A stretch of 64,000 bases of DNA from Periplaneta americana (taxonomy: Eukaryota > Arthropoda > Insecta > Blattodea > Blattidae). The notes beneath the pieces were generated by a model. That model was not told where the DNA came from, did no database searches, and worked only from the letters and a program-made list of their open reading frames with translations. The position numbers were made by a program, and so were the translations under genes. The number at the start of each line of letters is the position of its first letter. Position 1 is the stretch's first letter. Where the stretch lies: positions 89,489,606 through 89,553,605 of the forward strand of contig NC_091132.1 of the NCBI RefSeq assembly GCF_040183065.1. Reading direction: 5' to 3'. Positions 20,746 to 31,673 of the stretch are shown piece after piece.

Positions 20746-21009
20746 ATACTACATTAGGAACATGACAAAAGTCTCATTGATATGCATGCAATTCGTTTTC
20801 CCGTCTTTTGTATAAATGTGTATAATTATATGTTTAGGTGTGCTCACTTGAAAGCAAGTCACGCAATTATTGGCAATGTGAAAAACACGGAGATTTAAGT
20901 GAATGTCTGCAACTTTGAGCGACTATCCTTGGGCTTTATTTTACTACGGTCATTACGAATGCTAGTTGCACTGAAATGGCAGTTGCTTAAAATCGAATGG
21001 CATGTTACT

Positions 21010-21290
21010 GGCTATCATAAGAATATGTGGGTAAAAACATATTTTCCTTTCGTTTTGCCAGTTAATGCTGTCACTTCTATTACGTTTGTCATGAGTTTTT
21101 TCACACCAATTCCTGTTCCATTGCATAATTCTTGTGGCTCAATATTTCGCAATAGTACTATTGGTGATTCAATATTAAGTATTACATTATGTGTTGGCAA
21201 TCCTTGTGATTTCAAAGAATTTAAGAATTCAGTTTGATAAAACACAGTCTGCTCACTATCTACAACTGTCTCGAGAAACACATAATACGG
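21010..21290 (-). pseudogene. PIF1-like helicase C-terminal fragment of a Helitron
   Basis: The 88-codon frame contains FLNSLKSQGLPTHNVILNIE, SPIVLLRNIEPQELCNGTGI and GVKKLMTNVIEVTALTGKTK. 'LPTHNL.LK...PIILLRN..P..LCNGTRL.V..L..NVI.A..L.G' is the stretch before the last helicase motifs in Helitron PIF1 proteins, which unwind DNA during rolling-circle transposition. Walker A and B and the final QG motif are not present. Strand agrees with the Helitron termini at 19931-21668. Confidence 0.8.
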
Positions 21291-21668
21291 TTCTGGACTT
21301 CATAAGGATACTTATTGCATAAAATGTCTAGAGTTTGGCCTTTATGATGTATCTACAATGTTATTTTATATCGTTTTGCTTTTTCCATGGCCTCATGAAA
21401 GTCGATGTTGAATACAACAGATAATAATAAAGAACAATTGACTATAGAAGATTGCATTTTAGTATTATACATGAATGATTGATCGTATTTATTTTTATTT
21501 TTTACTATTTTAATTAATTTAACGTCCATTTTAACAATTTTAATATAGCCTATGTTCTTCTTCTGGTTATGAAGGTTAAATGTGCAAACTTTGGTACATA
21601 TTGGTCAAACCGTGTAGATTTGTGTAGGGAACATACATACATACCCACATTCACTTTTATGTATTATA

Positions 21669-21975
21669 TGTGAAGTGCGTAGTGTCTTGTATATACAGTT
21701 TCTGAGTTGATGGTCCCCACAACGTAGAATCTTTGGGCAATGTTGGGAAAAACAATATGAAAGTTTTATGTCAATTTATTATAATCAGATTTTATTGAAA
21801 TACATTATCTGGCTAAGTGGACTGTAGACCTGGTGGGCGGCTGCATTAGCGCGGAAAGAATAGCCTATAAATAAACAACACGCAATCTGTAAACTAATCT
21901 ACTGCAAATGCTTCCTTTGCGTATTTTGCACATCGACCGTGTAGTGTAGTTCACTGTAGTTAAAAAAAATGAGAC
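21669..21975. repeat. Local duplication, block B copy 2, right part
   Basis: GAGTTGATGGTCCCCACAAC, TCTTTGGGCAATGTTG and CATCGACCGTGTAGTG match 14110-14370. A 5 bp GTAGT duplication (GTGTAGTGTAGTTCACTG) distinguishes it from copy 1. Confidence 0.8.
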
Positions 21976-22299
21976 TACTAAAAAATAGCAAACGTTGAAG
22001 TATGTATACTGTTAAATCATTTTTAAGAGCTCTATCTGAGTGAATGTTACGATTTCATATCATGAACTAAAGGGCGTAAATGTCCAAGAAATTAGTATGG
22101 AAATCTTTTAAACTTTGAATATCTGAGTTTCTAAACTCATAATTTCGATATGTCGTATTAATAAACCAACAAATATGATTTTTAACTAATGCTAAATTAT
22201 ACATGATTTCAACTTGTTTCAATAATTATTTCTAAAGAGGAATTTTAAGTTTGAAGAAGTTGGAATGCAAAAAGCAATGTTTTTCAGATTGATTAATAA

Positions 22300-23040
22300 G
22301 GTGGTGCTCCTGTTATGGCCATGTTCCTGATATGGCCATCCCGCTATTGTGAGTTAGTTAACCAAAAAATGTGCTAAATTGCAGCAGCATCCAGTGAAAG
22401 GGCATCCTGGTATGTCACTTGATCATTTTCCATGCAGTCAGGTTGAGCAATATGGCGTCAGTTGCCTGTTTTGCGGTTTTCATGTGACCTCTTCTTATTT
22501 TTCTCTGGTAAGTCTCCTTTGTTTTATGCACGTTTTTCAAAGACTTATTTATGAAAACCATCGTACTCCATTCAGTTTTTAATGTTCTGTTGATTGGTGT
22601 TGTCGTTGATGGCGTATCTTTTACGAGTTGTTCATAATGAAACGATTTTCGCGAAAGCTTACCTGCTCCAGATATGGCCATATTAAATGCACCATGGCCA
22701 TATAAAGTTCATTTCACTTTTATTTTTTCACCTGACAAATTTACATGCCTTATAGCTGGGATTACGCAAAAATGTTGTATTTTAAGAAAAACAACTTAAT
22801 TTTTCATGGAAAAATCTGTTTTCACTACACTTTTGAATTTTAAAAAAGATTATTAAGCGTCATGTTTATTCATTTTACACTAAAATTATTCAATTTTAGC
22901 ACAACTGCGCTATCAAACTGAAAACAATCACGATTTATAGAACATGGAACAAAGGTGGCCATATCATGTGCACGTGTTCCTGATATGGCCAGTAGGTAGA
23001 CTTTCAAACCTTAGCATGGCCATATCAGGGACACCTACCT
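22300..23040. mobile_element. Non-autonomous DNA transposon with GATATGGCCAT repeats
   Basis: Imperfect terminal inverted repeats of about 26 bp: GGTGGTGCTCCTGTTATGGC on the left and AGGTAGGTGTCCCTGATATG on the right (reverse-complemented). TAA flanks both sides (22297-22299, 23041-23043). The motif (G)ATATGGCCA or its complement occurs at about 22314, 22330, 22674, 22696, 22957, 22982 and 23017, as in subterminal transposase-binding repeats. An 88-codon minus frame (22415-22681) has no family I can name. TAA flanks would fit a PIF/Harbinger-type element, but this is inference. Confidence 0.65.
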
Positions 23041-23044
23041 TAAT

Positions 23045-23684
23045 TAAAACTTAATAAATTAATCCAACTGAGATGCATTTATAATTATCTTAATTTGTTA
23101 AAATAATATTGTACTTTCTATGTCAAGAAATTCTGTTTTTCATTCTTGACACATTAATTTTGTATTTTTTTAATTCATACAGATGAAAATAGACAAATGC
23201 ACATTGATATAGTTGAGGAGACAAGACCTGTACTGCAACCTTATCATGTGCCGTGGCTATAATATTATCACCAGTAGGTATGGAGGGGGAAGATATATTT
23301 TAGTCTGAGATGAACTTCCGTGTCTTCTTGATAGTTCATTCTTTCCCTTCTCGCACAGCTGATGCCAGGTCACGCCTCCTCATCTATAGGTATTAGGTAG
23401 CCTACATGTTTCTATTATAGTATAATCCATTAAAGAAGGACGTCATTAATAAAAATTACACTGTAGTTCTCAATACTTTTTTTACATCTCTGGTCATATC
23501 GCTAGTTAATCTTTTGGGTGAAATCCGAAAGCCTGTGTACTATTGTTGAGACTGGTTCTATTGTTGTGAACTAGATGGCGTCTGTAGATGTATTACTGAT
23601 TTGTTATGAATATGATTTTCATTATGAATGAAGCCAATGATATTCAGGGATGTTGTGGCCCGAATTCCTGGTATTTACCTTATT
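23045..23684. other. Unassigned DNA
   Basis: About 640 bp with no supported feature. Confidence 0.3.
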
Positions 23685-23685
23685 A

Positions 23686-23732
<47 letters not shown>
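23685..23732. repeat. (TTA)n microsatellite
   Basis: About 16 units. The poly-Leu frame across it (23650-23850) is an artefact of the repeat. Confidence 0.93.
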
Positions 23733-23736
<4 letters not shown>

Positions 23737-24015
23737 GTAAGTGTGGATACCATAAATAAAAATAATATTAAAGTGATATTATTTTTACGTGTTTTAACAA
23801 ATAACCACTTTAATAGCAGCTTACGGAAAAGAACTGGAAATCCAAAATAAAACTTAATAGGCTACTTATCGATATGGAGTCAGCAGTGAACAAGATGAGA
23901 GTAGGTCTAGAAAACACCCTTGCATTTAAAGGATGCTGATGAGAATTAAATATTTAAGGGTGATGTTCGAAAACATGCATATCAAATACAATACAAAATC
24001 AGTTATTATAACCAA

Positions 24016-24204
24016 AGGTGCTATGCATAGACATTTCGCTAGCCCGCGCTACGAGCGTGCTAAACTAGCCCCGGCTGTCGACTGATTACTTGTACAGGAT
24101 TCATATCATATCATATCACTAACACTGGTTTATGAATAAGAAAAACGTTAGTGCGCTGATCATCCACCGGAAGCCCGCGCTAAGAATGTCTATGAATATG
24201 GCCC
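24016..24204. mobile_element. GGGCCGTATTC MITE, copy 1
   Basis: A ~189 bp element whose ends are imperfect inverted copies (GGTGCTATGCATAGACATTT and the complement of AATGTCTATGAATATGGCCC). The interior has CGCGCTACGAGCGT, GGCTGTCGACTGATTACTTG and CTAACACTGGTTTATGAATA. Three other copies: 51495-51674, 55137-55317 (opposite orientation) and 56173-56352. No ORF. Confidence 0.85.
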
Positions 24205-24525
24205 ATAGAGACTAAACCAAGACATCCTAGAAGGGGTTTTCTTCAGTGTCATGAGATACAATGCAGGGCTACATGATCATCCATCTCCGTTGGAATTTCA
24301 GTACAGTTAACAAGTGATACTGTAATTCCAATCCAGAATACAACGAAATCGAACACGACGGGTTGGGAAGTTCTGGTCTGTTTTATCATTAATATATTCA
24401 GAAATAAATACCCAGGGTTGGGTGCAGTTACAGAAAATTTGGAGGATATTTATGTTCATCAGTTGTGAGAGGGGCGGCTATATAAAAACCCGTAGGATTT
24501 TTGGAAAGCCTCTCACATTTCATTC
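24205..24525. other. Unassigned DNA
   Basis: No feature that I can support. Confidence 0.3.
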
Positions 24526-24529
24526 ATTC

Positions 24530-24620
24530 ATAGTGTTCTGGTCAAAAGCAGGTCTTTCACTGTAAACCCAGCATCCTCCAGTCTTTCCTATTTTCTGCCT
24601 TATTCTTAATCTCCGCATAT
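24530..24620 (-). repeat. LINE 3' fragment (third LINE family)
   Basis: GGTCTTTCACTGTAAACCCA, then GCATCCTCCAGTCTTTCCT and CTTAATCTCCGCAT, match 38633-38702, the 3' end of the fragment at 38633-38945. Only the last ~30 codons and the downstream part remain. Confidence 0.65.
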
Positions 24621-24848
24621 TATGTTTACAATTTTCAAAGAATAGTTTGACGCGAAAACATAATTTTATTGTCTCTACCTCAAGAGTCGTGTAATGTTGA
24701 TGCTCCTGAAAATATGAAATTTTTTTTACAGAACTGTTATGTTTTTTGCCATTAAAAGACGTAATACAGACATCAATGACATCAAAAAACGTAAAAGAAC
24801 ATTAAGAAAAACTGTATTTTGAAAGTCATAAACAATATAACTTATATA

Positions 24849-25566
24849 CAGGGTGTTTCCGGGCTAGTGTTACAAACTTTCAGGGATGATGGGGAAGGGC
24901 ACATGTATCAATTTGAGATAAGGAACCCTGGTCCGGAAATGATTGAGTCGAAAGTTACAAGCAAAAACAGTTCTGTGGAATTGAAATAATTTTATTCCTC
25001 TGTACACCTCATTTATGTCTATTTATCTGTCTTACACATACTGTATTCATCCGACGTTGTTTAAGTTGTCTACTTACAGTATTCCATTCAGTGCGCTGTC
25101 TGAGGGGTGGGGACAGGAAACTGCATTAAAGCAATGCAGATGGCGCAATGTGTAACGGTCATGGTCGGTCCTGATATGCACGTCTGTAGACAGCAGTGTA
25201 TGTGTACAAGTTGCAGTGTCCAGTCGATCAGTCCTAGTGAAATGGAGGAGTACACGAGAGCGGAATATGCAGACATGATTTTCGAATACGGATGAGCCAA
25301 TGGGAACAGTAGATAAGCTCACAGATTGTATCGGGCAAGTACCCACGTAGGAGACATCCGACCCATACCATCTTTCCACGACTGTTCCAAAGGTTAAGAG
25401 AAGGAGGGCATGTGATGCCAAATTACAATTCCATTTCCACATAACTATTTTTGCTTATAATTTTCGACTCAGTCATTTCCGGACCATGGTTCCGTATCTC
25501 AAATTGATACATGTGCCCTTCCCTATCATCCCTGAAAGTTTGTAACACCAGTCCGGAAACATCCTG
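24849..25566 (+). mobile_element. TA-flanked DNA transposon with ~120 bp inverted repeats
   Basis: Left end CAGGGTGTTTCCGGGCTAGT and right end complementary (GGAAACATCCTG), both flanked by TA (24847-24848, 25567-25568). The inverted similarity extends about 120 bp on each side (24849-24970 and 25445-25566), sharing TGTATCAATTTGAGATA and GGAAATGATTGAGTCGAAA. A transposase N-terminal relic lies between. TA target and CAGGGTGT ends fit a Tc1/mariner-like deletion derivative. Length 718 bp. Confidence 0.85.
25240..25425 (+). pseudogene. Transposase N-terminal (DUF4817-like) relic
   Basis: Plus strand reads MEEYTRAEYADMIFEYG, a TGA stop, ANGNSR, a second stop and AHRLYR. After a frameshift it continues KYPRRRHPTHTIFPRLFQRL, then REGGHVM. 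'YT..EY.DM...YG.A.GN...A.RLY...YP.RR.P...TF..L.QRL.E.G' is, to my knowledge, the conserved N-terminal region annotated DUF4817 in insect transposon proteins. It has at least two stops and one frameshift in about 60 codons. The catalytic domain is absent. It lies inside the TIR element at 24849-25566. Confidence 0.75.
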
Positions 25567-25569
25567 TAT

Positions 25570-26005
25570 ATGTTACTTGGCTACTTGAATATTATTCATT
25601 ATATCAGCTTTGACGTGTGAATTCCTCTAAGTAACTTATGTAGTCCTAATTACATTCATGCTACTTTACATATGACAGAAATTTTCAATGTTAAGCTTGT
25701 ATTCAATGTGGCTGATAAAGACATTTATACATTAAATAACTTGCTACATGCTTGCTAATCAAATAATATTTCATTCATATTTATCTGAGGCAAGTCAGGC
25801 ATGCTAATAATACAATAAATAAAAAAGCTATCTTTATTTCGTCTGTTGTTTCTTATTGCTTCCACCCCCTCTATACGCAATAACTAAGGCACACACTTAA
25901 ATTGGATGAAAACCATAGTCGAGTCCGTTCAAAAAGTTACCTCGGAGAACAGAGAAGTAAACAGAAAATAACACTGCCACATTTCTGAATGAATGATTTA
26001 GGGAG
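25570..26005. other. Unassigned AT-rich DNA
   Basis: No supported feature. Confidence 0.3.
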
Positions 26006-26009
26006 ATGG

Positions 26010-26190
26010 GAGGAGTTGTTGTTTAGACAACTGTCCGATGAAGGGTTGGAACCTCATAAATGACGCCAATAAGGCATAACTCATGACGCAACTACGGCAG
26101 GAGATGTTGGTGTGGCCAGTTTCTTTCACCCTCTATTGCATACATCGCCGACTGGTAACATATTTCACTAATCAGACTTCTATGCATACA
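26010..26190 (+). repeat. Dispersed repeat 'GTCAACTGT...', copy 4
   Basis: GTTGTTGTTTAGACAACTGT, AAATGACGCCAATAAGGC, GTGGCCAGTTTCTTTC and TTGCATACATCGCCGACTGG, then ACATATTTCACTAATCAGAC. Same orientation and order as 4095, 9105 and 13206. Confidence 0.65.
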
Positions 26191-26271
26191 ACAATTTTAT
26201 TATTCTTCCTCTGACAGATATCGTCAAGTCAGATGTACTGGTACTGTCTGATAATAGATGTACACTCTTAT

Positions 26272-26465
26272 AAAAGGTTTTTGTCGCACAGATACTTTGT
26301 AAGGACCAGAAAGAAGGTAGTGCGCATGATCAGAGGACATGCGACCTGGTTCACAAGAGAAGGACTAGTTGAGGTAATAAAATTAGTTTTGTTTCGTTGA
26401 ATGATCATGCGCACTGCCTCATTTCTGGGACTTATAGAGTATCTGTGCGACAAAACTTTTTCCTA
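26272..26465. mobile_element. Foldback MITE with ~60 bp inverted repeats
   Basis: Left arm (about 26272-26331) TTTTTGTCGCACAGATACTT...GTGCGCATGATC and right arm (about 26403-26465) are inverted copies with about eight differences. The spacer is about 70 bp. Total about 195 bp, no ORF. Confidence 0.75.
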
Positions 26466-26469
26466 AGAC

Positions 26470-27080
26470 TATACAGTATATATCAGCCAGAACCTCAGTC
26501 AGAGGTAGAACGGGAGGAGAAACATTTAAAATATACGCGAAAACGCGTCCATGCAATGGAGTTTGGCTGAGGAAAATTGATGACACGAGCTTCAAGCTTA
26601 TTACCAGTTGTCTCACTCCGGGTTTCGACTTTCCACTAAAGGAAATTTGTAGGATTTTGAAAGGGAAAACCGAAAATGGACGTAACCTAATAACTACCAC
26701 ATAAAAAAGAGAGAAGCATGTTAGAGCAGCACCAGCTGCCAAAAGATGCTAAAAGATTGCACGTCGAGAAGGACCGCCACGCCACAGTCCTCATTGCAGA
26801 AGAAGGTTCCGAGACCTCACTGTGCGAGTGGTATTTGAATAAATTCCCTGAGTACCGAAGGCAATACACTGCTCCGTCGATATAGGAGAAAGCCAATGTC
26901 GACCTACTTAGATATAACACGCAGAGCAAGTCCCCTGCAATGGACAAGTATCTCTTTTAGGTAGAGTATTGACAGTAAAAAATCGACCATACGGCAGTTG
27001 GTATTTAAGAGTTGTTAATTATAAAAAGTGAATCTTACAACGTCAATAAAATTAATTTTATTTCCTAGATTATATCTATC
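26470..27080. other. Unassigned DNA
   Basis: Two overlapping 86-107 codon minus frames (26419-26742 and 26687-26947) lack any recognisable motif, and the first runs into the MITE, so I treat them as chance. Confidence 0.3.
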
Positions 27081-27084
27081 TGTA

Positions 27085-27111
27085 AAATAAATAAATAAAT
27101 AAATAAACAAA

Positions 27112-27170
<59 letters not shown>

Positions 27171-27213
27171 ACAAATAAGTAAGTAAAAATAAATAAATAA
27201 ATAAATAAACAAA

Positions 27214-27304
<91 letters not shown>

Positions 27305-27306
27305 AT
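27085..27306. repeat. (AAAT)n microsatellite
   Basis: About 220 bp of AAAT units with AAAC and AAGT variants near 27105 and 27170-27210. Confidence 0.95.
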
Positions 27307-27308
27307 AT

Positions 27309-27410
27309 CACCTTAAACTCCACAGCAATATCCTTAATATTTATACTGCTTTCAAGGAGCTGAATAGCATTTACTCTGTCAGAAATACTCAGAAGTGAAC
27401 GTGATGCCAT
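27309..27410 (-). pseudogene. N-terminal helix-turn-helix start of a Tigger/jerky-type transposase
   Basis: Minus strand starts MASRSLLSISDRVNAIQLLE, then SSINIKDIAVEFKV, and runs straight into the AAAT microsatellite. 'LS..DK...I...E.G.S...IA.EFGVS' is the CENP-B/psq-like first helix-turn-helix of this transposase group. Only about 34 residues are recognisable. Family assignment is from memory. Confidence 0.45.
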
Positions 27411-27419
27411 AACCGGTAT

Positions 27420-30400
27420 GCGGGGGCTTGGATTCTCGTCACAACAACAGGCGACTCTGTACTGTTTTCTACTTTCTTTAGACTCAAACTCATTTTACTA
27501 AATCGGAGGAGCACTGTATGCGAAAACCAAAGCTCCTACATCGAAGGCTTTAATTTGGAAATACGTTGAAACTTTTGTGGGGAGGGCGATTCGTGACCCA
27601 TTTTTTTAGGGCTTATCTCGACATTTGGCTTAGCGCCTTAGGAAAATCACGGACAAACCACAAGCAGGATGAGTTGGTCCAATGTAGGAGACTAGCCAAT
27701 TGGCACTTAGGTGAGTCTATTAAAATATGGCTCGATCCACTCTGAGGGAATTATTTTGGAAGGATGGATGTTATTGTCACTGTAATAGCCCGAGTTAAAT
27801 TTCATCACGAGACAGGGTGCAACGTTTGGCAAAGTCGAGAATATTTATTTTCTGGAACCCGACTGCAGAGACAAAAACTTTGTCGTCGTGTGTAAATAAA
27901 ATAGTTTTTATCTATAATGGTACCTAAACTTCACCGTCTTAATTTCACCATCCTGAGGAACGTAAATAATGTCTTCATTCAGAGTAATGAATTAAATTTT
28001 CTTCTGTGACAACCAACACATTAGCAAGAATAAAAACCATACATTCATACATTTATAACTTCTTCACAAACAAAACATTACAAAAAATAAGGCTTATAAT
28101 TGAAAATTAAATTTAGATACCAGTAATGGATAAAATAATGTATAGCACGCGAGAGTAAACAGATTTTATGCACTCCTGAAAATTATCAACGTAGGCTTCG
28201 TCTAGGGCGTTGAACGTTCCGATAGCGCATAACATCTAGCCTAATTGTTCTCTCTTGTACTTACTATTTTGTTGTGTAATAATATGATCGGTTTGAAGAA
28301 AAATTTCCTGTAAAAATTACTTAGTTCACAGAAAACAAATTTATGTTTTAAGAATTACACAGTGTTTATAAATTACTTAACTATTATTTACTATCCTAGG
28401 ATAAAATAAATACTTCTTTGAGAGTAAGCATGCGAAGAAATCCTAAACATCGCTTACAATGTAGGTTTATGAAATTGATCTATAATTTCCAGTTTCTTAC
28501 CATTACTTCATATTAATTGTGATGTAGGACCGTGGCATTTATATTTTAGTAATAACTAGATGCATTATAATCGTTGTTTCACATTATATATTCACATTAA
28601 TCGTTGTTTTAAAATTCGTTCATGTAGGCTGCATAATGTTCATTAATAAAGGACGTTTCCATAGAAGCTACGTAATAATCGGAAATATTTCCTTGGAAAC
28701 TGAGTACTTCTGCAATGTAATTTTTTTTCTCCTGTAAACTGCCATTGTTTGTTTGTATATTTGTTTGCCTTTTTTCTTACTCTTTTAGCTCTCATCTTCT
28801 ATTTGTTCTTGTATTGTTTTGTATGCTTTGTCTAATGGCAGCCTCTAATTTGAGGAAGCTCTGATAAATAAAAAATATAGAAAAAAATAATATTCTATAT
28901 ATATAATCTGATCTTCATCTTACGATGTTTGGTGACGTATACACGTCCGTTGATGTGACATACCATGACATGATTGTGACTATAATAGTACTTAAATTCA
29001 TATAATCTGAACTGGTAATGGAAAATACGGGAAAACGACTGAATGGATTTTAATGAATGACTCCTCATTTTGAAGTTTGGAACTCAAATATTTTCAGAAA
29101 AATTATAGTTTTCAGTGAAATGTCAATTTTCCTACATAATTTTCCTATTTTCCAAAATCCATCTGTCGTCAGTTTTGAGAACTAATGGTTTTTCACACAC
29201 ACATTACAGTAAGCAATATTACACGAAGGCCATGACCTGCAGGATTGCTGACATATTTAGAGCAAATGAGAGCAAATTCTGTGACATCATAATGACAAAA
29301 TATGTCGACCTTCATTTGTATAATTTTTATAACGTCTCTATAATTAAAAACTTTGAAGACTTACTAAAAATAATTTACAGATCTGATTCTATGATGTGTA
29401 ATAATATTAGTACAGCTGCGTATTGAATATTAAAAACTACGACACTTGAGGTGGTTTGATGACATTATCACCATTAAAAGTGAAATATTATTATAGCTAA
29501 TGCCATAATACGAGTATTTGTCACTAATATACATATTAATGATATAGCCTATTGATGCTATGAAACTGAAACCTTTTGGGTTTAGGCTATATAAGCAGAC
29601 GTAGAGAATATATTAAATTAGTTCATTTGTATAATTTACTGAGTGACGGCTGTATAATATATACAGTATAGTACGTAAGTTAAAATTATTGTTATTAAAA
29701 ATGAAATATTTTTATAGTTATTAATCAAGCGGTATGGATTTTTTCATATATTTAATGGCGGTGTGGTGTGGATATTTATATGCGTGATTGTCTCCAGTAT
29801 TGTCTGGAGAGAGCACAAAAATTACATTTCTTAAGGAAAGACTAAAAGGTTTTACTTACTGATAAAATAAGTAGCCTACAAGATTTTGTAGTCTCCCGAT
29901 CATTTCAGCAAGATCTCTTAGCAGGATAAACTGATTTTACCCTCTATATTTCAAGGTAGTTCACGAAACATGCAGCAGCTATTTTTCGAAAGCATGGCAA
30001 ATCTGACATTTTCTTAACTATCACCTACAATCCAAAATGACTTGAAATAGCTACTACTGCTTTACTCCGACATGAAAAATCCACTGATCGTCCTGCCATT
30101 GTTACTTGCGTTTTCGCTTTTAAACTCAAAAACTGAAGATAGATAGGTTCAAGATAAAGCGTTTGGCATAAAAAAAACATTTAGAATGAGTATATTTCAT
30201 TATTATGGAAGTAAATAACTTTTAAAATGACTGATAGGACTATTCATCATTGAAAATAAATCTCAAAAATGTTTATTTGAACTTCCAATGAACTTAGTTG
30301 GCAGCATTTGCTGCACAAGCCACTAGTATGCTATAATTTTGAAGTTTCAGAATCAATATAAATAATCTTTAAAATAAGGAAAGGAATGAATTAAATCATC

Positions 30401-30560
30401 ACTAATGAAAAATAACAGTCTGTTGGCATATGTACCTTGAACTGAGAAAAAAAGGAAACTTTCAGACTGATAATAAAATAGAATATTTGTGAATGTGTGT
30501 CCAACTCGTAGGTCTGTGGAATTATTTCGCATTAGGGCTATTGAAATTAATTTTATTGTG
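27420..30560. other. Long stretch without recognisable features
   Basis: More than 3 kb of AT-rich DNA. Open frames are at most about 100 codons (29115-29426, plus) without motifs. I saw no shared repeats or RNA genes. Confidence 0.35.
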
Positions 30561-30564
30561 TGTA

Positions 30565-30985
30565 CTAGCTAAAAGCAATCGGCATTGCTCGGGCTTTCCT
30601 TTTTGCTTTAGGCTTAAGGAAATCTCGTCAACTCAACTATAGAAAAACAAAACGAATTACTGAATAATTTCGAGGGAAAAATTGTTCCGGGGCCGGGAGT
30701 TATTCCTGAATGCTTAATTTGCAAAACGAATTACTATCTTTACTAAGCTTTCCTAGTCCCTAAAGATGAATCTTTACATAGTGTCATTTACTTGAATTAA
30801 TGATCTTCTTAGCCAAAACACCTGCCAAAATTAACAGAATTTAAAACAACTGAAGATCAGGCACCGAAAAGAGAAGATGTCATCATGTACCTTATTGTTT
30901 TTGTTTTTCATTAGCTTTGTCTTGTAGTTTAACTGAACAAAAACATCCCCTTTAAGTCCGTGTAGCATAGACTCAATGTTCTACA
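30565..30985 (-). mobile_element. Helitron 3' end fragment, minus strand
   Basis: CTAGCTAAAAGCAATCGGCA and TTGCTCGGGCTTTCC parallel the 3' terminus of the Helitron at 19931. The following blocks also match in order: AAAGATGAATCTTTAC, TTGAATTAATGATC, CCAAAACACCTGCC and AGATCAGGCACCGAAAA. The hairpin is partly decayed. The 5' part is missing or unrecognised. It is split by a 60 bp SINE derivative. Confidence 0.7.
30662..30721 (-). repeat. 60 bp mini-SINE with perfect target duplication (family E)
   Basis: The insert is flanked by a perfect 14 bp duplication CAAAACGAATTACT (30648-30661, 30722-30735). Minus strand ends CCCGGCCCCGGAACAATTTT, then TCCCTCGAAATTATTC, which matches the SINE at 468-785 just after its B box. 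The preceding 25 nt (AAGCATTCAGG...) are a scrambled remnant of the tRNA-like part. Neither Pol III box survives. Confidence 0.85.
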
Positions 30986-30989
30986 TTGA

Positions 30990-31670
30990 TCTAAAGCTGT
31001 GCTGACACAAATTTAGTGTAATTTCCTGTCTACGTGTGCTTTCGTTTGACTAGCATTATTGATTGCAATTATTTGAGTTAATTTGCTGCCCCATCAAATT
31101 AGATGTATATCGTGATCTGTGTTTAATGATTACGAATTCCTCAGAGGGAACATAGAGATTCAGTAGGAATCTCTTAAAATCAGTTATTATCGAAATAATA
31201 GAATTAATAGGCCTATAATCACGAAAATCTACGTATTTAGCGAAAACCTCCTCGCTACTACTAGAATGTACAAAGAATAGTACTCCCATCTTTTAAATAG
31301 GAGACCGTCATCTGACTGAATGATGCAAACGCATTCTCATATAATTTCTGGATTGTCGAACAGTTTTATACCATTTGGAAACTCTTTTAAGAAGACAGTG
31401 AGAAGGTAGAAGTTTCTAGTATTCTTTTGTAGCAACTCGAGCTCAGTAAAGAAGTCGGAGAAGGTTAGCAGAGAATACGAGAGGAAATCGTGAGGAAACA
31501 AGGATATGTCTTTCTCTTCCACTGCAAGATAAAAGCTTTGAAGAAAATGAGCACCAAGTCAAAAGTTGACTAGATATTTGTAAAATCTTTAACTCTACGC
31601 CTGTCTTCTTACAATAAATTAATATCGTATCTTGGTATTCCAGGTACAATATGAATAGGAAAAATTCTTA
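30990..31670. other. Unassigned DNA
   Basis: Short frames only, with no recognisable motif. Confidence 0.3.
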
Positions 31671-31673
31671 TGA

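Larger units (their letters stand above)
19931..21668 (-). mobile_element. Helitron, non-autonomous, minus strand
   Basis: The minus-strand 3' end has a GC hairpin (ACCCGGGCAACGCCGGGT), then ACTTTCAGCTAG, i.e. the hairpin-plus-CTRR terminus of Helitrons. The minus-strand 5' end begins near CATATAATACATAAAAGTG with ATGTATGTATGTTCCC, a familiar insect Helitron start, although the canonical TC is not clear. The paralogous block at 14060-14075 reads GAACTA|TGGAAACG, an uninterrupted A|T site, and copy 2 reads ACTA|CTAG...|TGTGAAG: insertion between A and T without target duplication. Length 1738 bp. It carries a PIF1 helicase remnant on the same strand. Confidence 0.85.

Noticed and set aside
23650..23850. 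Poly-leucine signal-peptide-like ORF
   Set aside because: The hydrophobic run is encoded by the TTA microsatellite; flanking codons show no conserved domain.
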